A stretch of 34,181 bases of DNA, from contig CAZMHJ010000007.1 of assembly GCA_964566075.1 (NCBI GenBank), positions 1-34,181 of the forward strand, written 5' to 3'. Positions 24,884 to 32,694 of this stretch are shown here, in pieces. The DNA comes from CAZMHJ01 sp964566075. Lineage in GTDB: Bacteria; Patescibacteriota; Saccharimonadia; Saccharimonadales; CAIOMD01. The notes under the pieces were generated by a model. The model ran no database searches, had not been told where the DNA came from, and was given only the letters and a program-made list of their open reading frames with translations. Each line of letters opens with the position of its first letter. Position 1 is the first letter of the stretch. The position numbers were made by a program, and so were the translations under genes.

Positions 24884-27799
24884 CTAGTCCGTTCGTTTCC
24901 GCGTAAATATAACTAAACCTAAAATTACAACCGCGCTAAATCCAAGCATTATTACCCAAAGACCCCAATTTTTAGATTTATAACCTGACTGCTGTGGGGT
25001 TGTACCTGGTGTTGAAACGCCAGCCACTTTTGTAATGTCTTGATTTGTGTTCAAGGGAATATTTTGGTTAGTTGGTGGCGCAACAGCAGGGGTTTGTTGA
25101 ATGTTTACACTTGTTTGTTTTACGGTTTGATTAGTGGGGTTTGTAGAGGTTTCGACTTGCGGGGTAACAACGTTATTTTGTTGTGTGTTTGGTGGGATGT
25201 CGTTTAGCTTTTCGGGCGGTGTAGTTTCTGGTGGTGGGGTAATTGGTATTTCTGTGGTAACCGGCGGAGTAACATCAACTGGTGAGTCTTCAGGTGGTTG
25301 GTTATTTTGGTCTTGGGGATTGGACGTATCTTGTGGGTTATCTGTTGGCTGGGGAGGGTTTGTTTCATCAGTAGGTGGTGCTTCGGGTAGTGGAGTCGGT
25401 TCTGGAACGGGATCTGGTTCTGGCGGGGCTTGGTCGATAAAACTGTCACAGGCATCGTCAATCCCATCTTTATCAACATCTATTCCGCTTTGCGTCACCC
25501 CCACGCAAGATTGCTGACTGTCGACTACACCATTACCGTCAGTATCTTCGTTACTCGCCGCAACATAGATAATATCTGTAAGTGCAATATCTTCATCGGC
25601 CATATTCTTTCCCTCAATGTAAAGTGTGTGATACCCAACCGGTAGCGACTCTGGGATTGTTACTGTGTTTTCAAAATTTCCATTTTGATCTGTTGTAAAT
25701 GTGCCGAGTTGTGTTGGGTCAGAATGAATACTGATATTAACGGATGAAAGCGGTTTAAATACAAAGGGTTGCGCAATTTGAATAGTCAGCAGTGCGCTCC
25801 GTAAGGCAACCTCAGTAGTAATATTTTGTGCATATTGTAAGTTTTTTAAAGTTCTATTTGCGTGGGGTGCATTCACGAGCAACGGAATGTCAGAATCGCC
25901 CAAAATTGAAAGTTTTGCGGTTGGGTTCCCGGCTGGCATCGCCGCTGTTAGACCATTTGTTGATTGGCTAATAGTATTTGCAAACAGCTGATGTCCGAGT
26001 GCGTTAGGGTGGTAGCTTTCTTTGGCAATCGGGCCTACACCATTTACCGGTCCGCCATTACCAATTGATAGCCCGTTAACTGCTACATCTGATGATTTTG
26101 TTTCACACAATCTATGATCGTTAAAAGAATGCTCTGTATCAACATAAAATACACCACTATCGTTGGCAGCAGACTTAATTACGTAGTTTAAGTACGACAC
26201 AAGCTGGTTTCCAAATACAATCTCATCTTCGCTAAAATGCACATTTAATGCGCAGTTACCACCACTTTTTGCTATTTGTGGATACCCAACAATATATATT
26301 TTTGCATCAGGAGCTGCCTCTTTTTTAAGGCTTTGGTACATATCCCGCAATCGTGGATATTGATTGTTAATCAAATTTACAAGTTCTTTACGATCTTCGT
26401 ATGTTGGATAACAATCGTTATACCCATATGACAACACACATTTTTTTAATATGTCCGAAAACCCAACATCATTCCCGCCCATAGATAAGGTGATGATTTT
26501 GGGCTTTAAATCACCAATAAATTTTATCTGGCCCCTATAACCAGGAAGAAAACTATTATTAATTTCATCGTCATAAATCTCAAGCTCTTTATTTTTAGCC
26601 TGTGGATTATTGTTGTTATATATTTTTCGATCACCAATGACCACGTCCTTAATTTTTGCTCCTGAACAGGCAACAGAACCAAACGTACCACCGTTTGTTA
26701 GTGAGTCGTGTAGCAAATATCCGTACGATAATGTTGACTGGTGGCAACGGTTATCGGCTGTATTTGTTTCAGGCCGATAAATACTTATACCTTCACCAGA
26801 ACTAAACGAATCCCCAAGAGCTAAGTAGCTTGTTTTTGTAACTACTTGGTTATCTTGCGAAACGGCAAAAATACCGATTTTTCTGTTGCTGGGCGATACT
26901 CTGTCGTAAGTACCATATATTTCTAAAAGGGTGTTATTTATAAACTTTGGAGCATGCACAACACTATAAAAACTAGGCTTTAATAGTAAAATTTTTTGTA
27001 ATATATCGGATGACTTACATCTGTTAACAAGTGTTGATTGTTGAGTGCAGTTACTAAGGTCATACACTAGTAGTCTTTTCGTGGGAGTCTGCGTGCTTAA
27101 ACTAGCAAAGGTACCGTCATCGCTAATGGAGTTTAGCGCATAATAATCATTAAACGTATCTGCAAACGAATAGACATCGCCGCTTGCAATATTTATTCGT
27201 ACAAAACCTATAGAACCTAAAGTGTCTGCAACGGCCCAACTATTATTTTCGGATAATTTAAACGAATTATAGTTAATCAATAATGCCGAACCATCAGGGT
27301 ACTTAGTAAGCCTTGGCGAGGTGGGTAGGGTGTATGTAATTGATCCGTTAGCCTGTTTATTTGTAGTAATCCCGGCAAAGCTATCGTAAACAAAAACCCT
27401 GTAGCCACCACTCACACTTACAAGTTCAATTATCTTTTGATCATTAGTAAAAATAAGTTTACTAGAAGTACTCATTTGGCTTTTTACTGTACCGGCAATA
27501 GTTGCATTGCTAAAAAGCAAATATCCTCCACCATAATAACCAAGACCCATGTTATACATGCAGGCTGTAGTACTTTGTGTGAAGTTAATTTTTATTTGTT
27601 TATTCGTGCAATCTACAGAGTTGGTGCCAATAGAATCTAAAATACTAATATCTTGGGGTAGAGTGTATGTTTTTTCTTCGTTCATAGTAATAGTGCTACC
27701 AAACCAAGACGAATCTATTGCATAGCTTTTGGGCAAGACCATAAACAGAGCGGACAATAAGACGCTCGTTACCAGACTGTATTTGATTACCCTCATCAA
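24884..27799 (-). CDS. Large surface SGNH hydrolase with calcium-repeat and Pro-rich stalk, C-terminal membrane anchor
   Basis: This is a 971-residue protein with a signal peptide at about 1-27. Residues 30-320 form a beta-rich region with repeated strand patterns, possibly a propeller. The SGNH/GDSL hydrolase (about 325-625) has LALGDSFSSGEG (Ser331), SMGGNDVGF (about 438-446) and YHPNALGH (His about 598). An Ig-like or Big-type beta domain follows (about 690-750), then two thrombospondin-3-like calcium loops (DTDGNGVVDSQ and DVDKDGIDDACD). A Pro/Thr/Gln-rich stalk (about 790-935), a membrane helix (about 940-962) and RKRTD end it. It would display an esterase or lipase-like enzyme away from the membrane. 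The substrate is unknown; GxSGND-type homologues act on acyl esters of lipids or glycans. Confidence 0.88.
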   Translation of the reverse strand: MMRVIKYSLVTSVLLSALFMVLPKSYAIDSSWFGSTITMNEEKTYTLPQDISILDSIGTNSVDCTNKQIKINFTQSTTACMYNMGLGYYGGGYLLFSNATIAGTVKSQMSTSSKLIFTNDQKIIELVSVSGGYRVFVYDSFAGITTNKQANGSITYTLPTSPRLTKYPDGSALLINYNSFKLSENNSWAVADTLGSIGFVRINIASGDVYSFADTFNDYYALNSISDDGTFASLSTQTPTKRLLVYDLSNCTQQSTLVNRCKSSDILQKILLLKPSFYSVVHAPKFINNTLLEIYGTYDRVSPSNRKIGIFAVSQDNQVVTKTSYLALGDSFSSGEGISIYRPETNTADNRCHQSTLSYGYLLHDSLTNGGTFGSVACSGAKIKDVVIGDRKIYNNNNPQAKNKELEIYDDEINNSFLPGYRGQIKFIGDLKPKIITLSMGGNDVGFSDILKKCVLSYGYNDCYPTYEDRKELVNLINNQYPRLRDMYQSLKKEAAPDAKIYIVGYPQIAKSGGNCALNVHFSEDEIVFGNQLVSYLNYVIKSAANDSGVFYVDTEHSFNDHRLCETKSSDVAVNGLSIGNGGPVNGVGPIAKESYHPNALGHQLFANTISQSTNGLTAAMPAGNPTAKLSILGDSDIPLLVNAPHANRTLKNLQYAQNITTEVALRSALLTIQIAQPFVFKPLSSVNISIHSDPTQLGTFTTDQNGNFENTVTIPESLPVGYHTLYIEGKNMADEDIALTDIIYVAASNEDTDGNGVVDSQQSCVGVTQSGIDVDKDGIDDACDSFIDQAPPEPDPVPEPTPLPEAPPTDETNPPQPTDNPQDTSNPQDQNNQPPEDSPVDVTPPVTTEIPITPPPETTPPEKLNDIPPNTQQNNVVTPQVETSTNPTNQTVKQTSVNIQQTPAVAPPTNQNIPLNTNQDITKVAGVSTPGTTPQQSGYKSKNWGLWVIMLGFSAVVILGLVIFTRKRTD

Positions 27800-27828
27800 A
27801 CCCAGCTACCCCCGCATGTATACTTTAG

Positions 27829-27856
27829 TTATACTGCGGTTTTATGTATGGGTAAA
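27829..27856 (-). promoter_or_regulatory. Possible promoter for the surface SGNH gene, inside an inverted repeat
   Basis: Read on the minus strand: TTTACC (27851-27856), 16-base spacer, TATAAC (27829-27834). The -10 lies within an imperfect inverted repeat (CCGCA-T-GTATA and TATAC-TGCGG, 27813-27840), so a bound protein or cruciform could compete with polymerase. The repeat might instead be a weak hairpin ending the upstream transcript; it has no long U-tract on the minus strand. Confidence 0.4.
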
Positions 27857-27863
27857 GTAATTT

Positions 27864-28967
27864 TCAGTTTTTTACTGGGTAAAACTCAGCAAGAGAATCA
27901 TTATAACAACTAATCAATGTGATGAAATTTGTCCCGGTTGGTATTTTGAAATATTGATTTCTCAAAATAGTCCTGGAAAGATCTGTTCCGTAATAGTAGC
28001 CCACACTACAAATTAAACCGCCCTTCGCATCAACTTCGTTTGACTCGCGTGAAAAATAATCACTGCTTGCTGAGAAACGTAGATTGCCGAGTAAAGAATT
28101 ATCGACTAGAATACTGTTCTTAATTTTTGAGATAGTGTCATCGATATTATTTGCGGTTAGGTTTGCTGTGGCTTCATCCTCTTGGTTCTGATAATACAGT
28201 GCTAGACTAATCTGGCATCCTCGACGACCACGGCCACCTTCAGTACTGGCGTAACTACAAGACTTATCTTTGTTCATGCTCGTTGGCTGACCGACATCTT
28301 TCACGATGTTTGCATATAAGGTATCAAGCGACCTTTCTGCTTGGTCAAATTGTTGTTTTTGGTTGTAAATAATCAGCTTATTAACACCTATAAAACCTAA
28401 AATTCCAAATACTAGTACCGCAATTAAAATAACTTGCCAGTGTTTGTTCCAAAGTGCCGCGGGTCTACTCTTATTTTTAGCTGTGGGCTGCGCTTGCTTA
28501 ACTGTTTTTTTTGTAACTGAGTGAACAGTGCTTTTTATGAATTTATACCTAAAATAAGAAAGAAAACTTAGCCCAAAGACAATAAGAACCACTCCAATTT
28601 GTGCATCTAGGTAGGGGTTTGAATCTCCAAATACATGCATTCCCATACCTTTATTAGGTCCACCAATTAATGCAAACCATAACAGTAGCAGTAACCCTGT
28701 TATCGCAATACCTAAAGAACCATAAACAAATAATTTATTTTTCTTTTCATGGTATCGATAAGTGAGTAGTGGGTATACATAGTAGATAGCCCAAAGGACA
28801 AGAATCACCAATAATACGAAAGGTAATAAAATAAGTGCTATTAAACTCCACCAACCCCCTAATAGAAATATGATAATGCAAGCTATTACGCCAACTACAG
28901 AAATCCAAGAAAGAGCTTTCTTAAAACCTGCTTCAGTTATCTTTTTTGAGCTTTGTTTTTTAGCCAT
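27864..28967 (-). CDS. Polytopic membrane protein of unknown function
   Basis: The 367-residue protein has hydrophobic segments at about 17-65 (two or three helices), 80-102, 123-143 and 177-197, with Lys-rich cytosolic pieces. A roughly 165-residue extracytoplasmic C-terminal domain follows, containing six Cys (for example CSYAST, RRGCQISL, LICSVGYYY, LISCYND). I recognise no family. A TACAAT hexamer (28974-28979 on the minus strand) lies 6 bases before the ATG with no SD motif, pointing to a leaderless start. The upstream vapC gene is on the same strand 26 bases away. Confidence 0.75.
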   Translation of the reverse strand: MAKKQSSKKITEAGFKKALSWISVVGVIACIIIFLLGGWWSLIALILLPFVLLVILVLWAIYYVYPLLTYRYHEKKNKLFVYGSLGIAITGLLLLLWFALIGGPNKGMGMHVFGDSNPYLDAQIGVVLIVFGLSFLSYFRYKFIKSTVHSVTKKTVKQAQPTAKNKSRPAALWNKHWQVILIAVLVFGILGFIGVNKLIIYNQKQQFDQAERSLDTLYANIVKDVGQPTSMNKDKSCSYASTEGGRGRRGCQISLALYYQNQEDEATANLTANNIDDTISKIKNSILVDNSLLGNLRFSASSDYFSRESNEVDAKGGLICSVGYYYGTDLSRTILRNQYFKIPTGTNFITLISCYNDSLAEFYPVKN

Positions 28968-28993
28968 AAGCTTATTGTATCAAAGGTAATAAG

Positions 28994-29380
28994 TTACGGA
29001 CTGAGGATTTTGAGATATTGTTTTGCGGTTTTGGTAAGGCTAGAATCGTTTGAAATTAATGCCTCGCAACCAGAATCTATAGCGGTCGCAAGCTGAATGC
29101 TGTCTCCAAGCTTGATACTGTGCTTTCTTGCAAGATCACCCGCTTTTATTGCGGCATCATTGTCTAGCGGATAAAAATCCAAACCAGGGAAGTTTAATAG
29201 TTGTTTTACGGCATTGGCATCAGAATTGCTCGCCAAAAACTCTACGATAGTAGTCGTTGAGGTGTTAAATATAGCACCATCAGCCCTCAACTTAGTTAAA
29301 AACTGGGCATATTTAAGCCCAAACTCTGAGTCGCCTTCAAGGATATAAATAAGCACATTAGTGTCTAAGAAAACTTTCAT
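28994..29380 (-). CDS. vapC: VapC-type PIN-domain ribonuclease toxin
   Basis: This 128-residue PIN domain has the expected acidic residues: Asp6 in FLDTNVLIY, Glu in TTIVEFLAS (about 47), Asp in KLGDSIQLATA (about 92) and Asp in ISNDSSL (about 111). It should cleave RNA (often tRNA or rRNA) using magnesium when freed from its antitoxin. It begins 5 bases after the antitoxin stop, the normal antitoxin-first order. All catalytic positions are intact, so it is presumably active. Confidence 0.9.
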   Translation of the reverse strand: MKVFLDTNVLIYILEGDSEFGLKYAQFLTKLRADGAIFNTSTTTIVEFLASNSDANAVKQLLNFPGLDFYPLDNDAAIKAGDLARKHSIKLGDSIQLATAIDSGCEALISNDSSLTKTAKQYLKILSP

Positions 29381-29385
29381 TCCAG

Positions 29386-29610
29386 TTACCGCCAGTTATC
29401 GCGAATTGTGCGAACACGTTTGGTCGCATCAATTGTTTCGGGCTTCAAAACCCCTAATAAATCGCTATAGCTGGGCTCTTTTTTAAAAACAAATTCAGTA
29501 TCAGTAACTCGCTCTAAAATTAGACCATCACCACTTTTAAGCGCAAGCTTTTTACGCACTGTAGCAGGGATGACAATTTGATTTTTGCTAGATATAGTTA
29601 CTTTTGTCAT
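29386..29610 (-). CDS. vapB: VapB-type antitoxin with AbrB/MazE fold
   Basis: This 74-residue protein has an N-terminal SpoVT-AbrB swapped-hairpin DNA-binding domain (about 3-47: TKVTISSKNQIVIPATVRKK, then SGDGLILE). A C-terminal arm with aromatic and basic residues (about 48-74) probably wraps the PIN toxin. It should bind the upstream repeats and repress the pair. The ATG lies 6 bases after a -10-like TATGCT, with no SD motif. Confidence 0.9.
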   Translation of the reverse strand: MTKVTISSKNQIVIPATVRKKLALKSGDGLILERVTDTEFVFKKEPSYSDLLGVLKPETIDATKRVRTIRDNWR

Positions 29611-29611
29611 A

Positions 29612-29655
29612 AGTAAAGCATATCAAAAAGTAAAGCAATAATCAATAGTAAAGCA
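29612..29655 (-). promoter_or_regulatory. vapBC promoter with three repeated operator-like sites
   Basis: AGTAAAGCA (TGCTTTACT on the coding strand) occurs three times without mismatch at 29612-29620, 29629-29637 and 29647-29655, starting 17 and 18 bases apart. On the minus strand TTGATT (29640-29645), a 17-base spacer and TATGCT (29617-29622) fit a promoter. One repeat lies just upstream of the -35, one in the spacer and one over the -10 and start. This is a likely autorepression operator read by VapB alone or with VapC. Confidence 0.6.
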
Positions 29656-29724
29656 AATGATGTATTGATTGTATTTTGTGAGGTGGCTGGAATTTGTCGC
29701 TACAGGCATGTTCTTTGTGCCTGA

Positions 29725-29836
29725 ATAACTACGTCAAAATGACAGCGAGAAAACAAAAAGGTGTTAAGCCAGTGATTCTGTAGTATTTAAGAGCTGGTGA
29801 GTTCTTTTTGTAGCGTCACTTTTGACAAGTAGTTAT
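29725..29836. repeat. Long imperfect inverted repeat, about 33-36-base arms
   Basis: Left arm blocks ATAACTAC (29725-29732), GTCAAAATGAC (29733-29743) and CAAAAAG (29754-29760) pair with right arm blocks CTTTTTG (29804-29810), GTCACTTTTGAC (29815-29826, one bulged C) and GTAGTTAT (29829-29836). That gives about 26 base pairs interrupted by internal loops. The 43-base loop holds AAGAGCT-GGTG-AGTTCTT plus T residues (29789-29809), a terminator-like hairpin on the plus strand that competes with the long stem. Confidence 0.6.
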
Positions 29837-29867
29837 ATCAAGCATAGAGAACGCCGAGGCTCTTTTG

Positions 29868-29898
29868 CCTACTTTTGCAGCTGGCAGGTAAAAGTAGG
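29868..29898 (-). repeat. Hairpin downstream of the zinc-ribbon/PH gene
   Basis: CCTACTTTT (29868-29876) and AAAAGTAGG (29890-29898) form a perfect 9-bp stem with a 13-base loop. It lies 49 bases after the stop of the minus-strand gene at 29947, so it may end or protect that transcript. It lacks a clean U-tract directly after the stem. Confidence 0.45.
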
Positions 29899-29946
29899 TC
29901 GGTAAGCTTGTGTAGCAAGCGCGAAAATGTTTTATATTAGTCTGGG

Positions 29947-30618
29947 CTAGTTGCCAAAAATACCGTCGCTGGCATCAATAAGTAAGTCGTGAATCTTTTC
30001 GGCTTTAGCTTTTGGTAAACCGGGCAAGTATGCCTCGGCACGGCTTTGCTTATCTTGTACTCCATTGGTAACGTTTCCAAGTGCACTACCAGCGGTTTCT
30101 ATACTTATGCGAGATGTACCAATAAATCGGTCACCTAAGGTGCGCTCTATATTCACGTTTTCGATACTGTCAAACGGCAAAGATACCTCTGTTTTATGGA
30201 TAACTCCGGTTTGAATCTCTATGCCTTTTTCGTTTATCTCAAACTGAAAGTTGTTGTATATAAGCAATGTGCCAATGATGATTCCAAAGAAGTAGGCGAT
30301 TAAAAAGAATATAAATATTTTTGGCATTAGTATCGCGCCAACAATAAACAACAAAAGTAAAATAGAAGTCTTTGCAATATTTGATATCAAAAAGAACACA
30401 ATTGCGTCTGACCCAAGTGTTTGACGTTGATATATTTCAGGAGGGGTATTAGAACCGACTTGGCTATTTGCGCGAGCTTCCTCTGCATCAGCAACCGGAG
30501 CAGCCTGAGCTCTAAACGCTCCTGCATCTGGCCCATGCTGTGGAACCCCACAAAATGTACAAAAATTAGAATTACCCGGTATTAACTGACCACAATTACT
30601 GCAATATATCTGATTCAT
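29947..30618 (-). CDS. Membrane protein with zinc ribbon and bacterial PH domain
   Basis: The 223-residue protein starts MNQIYCSNCG at the ATG at 30618. The frame extends five codons to a TTG at 30633, but that codon overlaps a TATACT -10-like box (30625-30630), so the ATG is preferred. There is a zinc ribbon (about 4-24: YCSNCG and FCTFCG, four Cys), a Pro/Ala-rich linker, two membrane helices (about 67-112) and a YdbS/YdbT-type PH domain (about 115-215: NNFQFEINEKGIEIQTG, then VSLPFDSIENVNIERT). The family is common but its function is poorly known. It follows the next gene by 18 bases. Confidence 0.85.
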   Translation of the reverse strand: MNQIYCSNCGQLIPGNSNFCTFCGVPQHGPDAGAFRAQAAPVADAEEARANSQVGSNTPPEIYQRQTLGSDAIVFFLISNIAKTSILLLLFIVGAILMPKIFIFFLIAYFFGIIIGTLLIYNNFQFEINEKGIEIQTGVIHKTEVSLPFDSIENVNIERTLGDRFIGTSRISIETAGSALGNVTNGVQDKQSRAEAYLPGLPKAKAEKIHDLLIDASDGIFGN

Positions 30619-30636
30619 AGGTACAGTATACAAGAA

Positions 30637-30882
30637 TTATAACTTCTTAAGACTATCAACCGGATTTGGTAAAACATTTGGATTAGCCACGCAGGTTTCG
30701 GGCTGCTTTTGCAAAATGTTTTTACCACGCTGCTTTACGCACGTTGTGTAAGAATTAATGTTTTGTTTTGTTTGCTCAAAATAGGCTACTTTTTGCCCCA
30801 CAATAAAGACCGACCCTGCAATAAACCCAATTAATAGGATAGATATAAAGGCAATCCCAGCTTGAGCGTTTTCCTTGTACAT
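30637..30882 (-). CDS. Small single-pass membrane protein, unknown
   Basis: The 81-residue protein has one N-terminal membrane helix (about 9-29) and a short exported tail with two Cys (YTTCVKQRG and PETCVANP) that may pair. The end is Pro/Asn-rich. No family is recognised. It is upstream of and probably co-transcribed with the zinc-ribbon/PH gene, and is divergent from the gene at 30931. Confidence 0.65.
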   Translation of the reverse strand: MYKENAQAGIAFISILLIGFIAGSVFIVGQKVAYFEQTKQNINSYTTCVKQRGKNILQKQPETCVANPNVLPNPVDSLKKL

Positions 30883-30930
30883 ATAACTACGGTATCATGA
30901 ATCTAAAGGTATAAAAAGCAAAGGAACACT

Positions 30931-31125
30931 ATGTCAGAGACACTCGGCTCATACAATGAATTTTTACTAACAAATGGTTTAGAGCATGGTCCGCAAGCAC
31001 TCGAAGAGTATTCGTTTGCACTACACTCACTTCGTGTTCGTTTAGCTGAAGAACGCGGTATGACACTTGACGAACTACATTCAACACCGGGTATCGTGGT
31101 ACATAACCAATCCTCTGCAGCCTAA
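30931..31125 (+). CDS. Small soluble protein of unknown function
   Basis: The 64-residue acidic, mostly helical protein begins MSETLGSYNEFLLTNGLEHG and contains EERGMTLDELHSTPG. An AAAGGA motif 6 bases before the ATG and a TATAAA at 30910-30915 support it as a real gene. It ends 4 bases from the convergent glycosyltransferase gene. No known domain is seen. Confidence 0.6.
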   Translation: MSETLGSYNEFLLTNGLEHGPQALEEYSFALHSLRVRLAEERGMTLDELHSTPGIVVHNQSSAA

Positions 31126-31129
31126 GCGA

Positions 31130-31876
31130 TTAGTAAAAAAGGCTCTTAACTCTAATTTTTAAGAGTTCAAAGAACGATTGAATGGATGCTTTCAGTATAT
31201 TCTGGCCACCTAAGTGATGTGTATCACTAGACCATTCTGTTATCGTAAATGGCTTTACTGCAATCCTAGCTTTTTTTAATCGTACGTAAACCTCAGAATC
31301 AAAAGCCCATCCCGTCGTTTGTAGATTGCCAAAACCTATGTCTGCCGCCCCTTTAGTAAAACCTTTAAAACCACATTGCATATCGTGGAGATTCGAGAAA
31401 AACAAAATGCGAGTTGTGAGACTACTTGCATAAGAGAAGAATTTTCTAATAATACTGCCATGTTTTTCAGTTCTAGATCCGAAGAGAGCAAGATCTCCAC
31501 CACTTTCATAGCTAGATAGTAGTTCTAAAAACATAGGTTTTATGTTTGTTACCGGTATTGCTAAATCCGCGTCGGTAAAAATTCTCACACTACCATTAGC
31601 GGCCATAAAACCTAGCGAAACATCCCGCCCCTTGCCAAGCTTGGAATTAGGCGTAAGTAACTGAAAATTTTTAAATAATGATTGTGAGTTTTCGGCAATT
31701 TCTGCAGTTTTATCTTTGTCTTTAGCGGCGACTACAACAACTTCTACGGAATAGTTTAACAACTCCTTTTTAATCAACTTGCTAAGAGTAGACAGCGTGC
31801 TTTCGATGACCGCTTCCTCATTTAGTGCGGGTACTATAATTGATAAATCAATTTTTTTACGTTTGTTTCCATCCAT
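31130..31876 (-). CDS. GT2-family glycosyltransferase, polyprenyl-phosphate sugar synthase-like
   Basis: The 248-residue protein from the ATG at 31876 starts MDGNKRKKIDLSIIVPALNE. An ATG at 31912 in the same frame would add 12 residues but lies upstream of an extended -10 (TGCTACAAT on the minus strand, 31884-31892), so the shorter start is preferred. The GT-A fold is seen with SIIVPALNEE, KLGKGRDVSLG, the metal-binding FTDADLAIP and the DMQCGFKGFTK segment typical of DPM1/ALG5-like enzymes. These make dolichyl- or undecaprenyl-phosphate glucose or mannose. A weak C-terminal amphipathic helix may sit on the membrane. It is divergent from the methyltransferase gene. Confidence 0.88.
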   Translation of the reverse strand: MDGNKRKKIDLSIIVPALNEEAVIESTLSTLSKLIKKELLNYSVEVVVVAAKDKDKTAEIAENSQSLFKNFQLLTPNSKLGKGRDVSLGFMAANGSVRIFTDADLAIPVTNIKPMFLELLSSYESGGDLALFGSRTEKHGSIIRKFFSYASSLTTRILFFSNLHDMQCGFKGFTKGAADIGFGNLQTTGWAFDSEVYVRLKKARIAVKPFTITEWSSDTHHLGGQNILKASIQSFFELLKIRVKSLFY

Positions 31877-31946
31877 CCGTGTAATTGTAGCAATATAAAA
31901 GAGTGTTATCATAGCTTAAAGTCTAGTAAAGGAAAAGATTAAAGCT

Positions 31947-32693
31947 ATGGCAAAGAAGGGTGAGTACGAATACTACCGTAATATTGGTGATGCTGGCGTA
32001 CAATTCAGTGCAAACAAACCATACTCAGACAGGATAAACGCAGGCCCGCTACTTAATTCCATAGCAGCAATCTACACAATTCTTAATAATGAATACGGCG
32101 AAAAGACTCTTCGTATACTTGATTTGGGTTGCGGTACGGGTTGGAGCTCGAATATGTTCGCGCTTTCAGGTCATGAAACAACAGGAGTTGATTTGGCGAA
32201 GGACGCAATTAGGGTAGCAAAACAAAAATTTAAACTACCCAACCTTACGTATAAGACGGTTGATTATGATGATTTACGTAGTTTGGGCGAGTTTGATGTT
32301 GTTGTATTTATCGATTCATTGCATCATGCTGATGACGAAATAAAGGTCTTAAAAGCTGCTAAGCGCAGGCTTGCAAAAGGTGGCATTTGCATTGTATGCG
32401 AACCCGGCAAAGGGCATAGCAAAAGTCCTGACGCAATAGAAGCGATAGAAAAATACGGTGTAAACGAAAGAGATATGGAACCAAAAAAAGTAGTAACCGC
32501 CGCAAGAAAAGCAGGCTTTAACAAAACAGAAGTGTTTACGCATCCGTTTTATGCTCAAAAAAGCCTTTATAAAAAATATGACACAAAAGGTGCCAAGCGT
32601 TTGGTTAATTCAAGGTTAGGTAGATTACTTTCAGTGATGTATTCAGCCACACTCGGGAAGCGCCGCGAAGGCCTTGTGGTTTTATACAAATAA
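31947..32693 (+). CDS. Class I SAM-dependent methyltransferase
   Basis: This 248-residue protein has motif I RILDLGCGTGW (about 50-60), the acidic residue TGVDLAKDAI (about 73-82) and the motif IV-like VVVFIDSLHHADDE (about 112-125). The fold is complete. The C-terminal 60 residues are basic. The substrate is not shown; location among glycosyltransferase genes suggests a sugar or glycolipid. It is the only plus-strand gene of this group and ends 1 base before the convergent GT4 gene. Confidence 0.88.
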   Translation: MAKKGEYEYYRNIGDAGVQFSANKPYSDRINAGPLLNSIAAIYTILNNEYGEKTLRILDLGCGTGWSSNMFALSGHETTGVDLAKDAIRVAKQKFKLPNLTYKTVDYDDLRSLGEFDVVVFIDSLHHADDEIKVLKAAKRRLAKGGICIVCEPGKGHSKSPDAIEAIEKYGVNERDMEPKKVVTAARKAGFNKTEVFTHPFYAQKSLYKKYDTKGAKRLVNSRLGRLLSVMYSATLGKRREGLVVLYK

Positions 32694-32694
32694 G

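Larger units (their letters stand above)
29656..29946. other. Gene-free stretch with several inverted repeats
   Basis: With the operator part (29611-29655) this makes 336 bases without a gene. No ORF or tRNA-like fold is seen. It contains a short hairpin (CAGGCA 29703-29708 with TGCCTG 29718-29723), the long imperfect inverted repeat at 29725-29836, the hairpin at 29868-29898 and a 5-bp stem GCTTG/CAAGC at 29906-29920. It could host a small RNA or a MITE-like remnant. Confidence 0.55.

Noticed and set aside
25134..25517. 127-codon plus-strand ORF rich in Gly/Ser/Val
   Set aside because: It is the antisense shadow of the Pro/Thr-rich stalk of the surface SGNH protein.
29821..29850. TTGACA at 29822-29827 as a plus-strand promoter
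   Set aside because: No acceptable -10 at 16-18 bases, and the hexamer is explained as part of the long inverted repeat.
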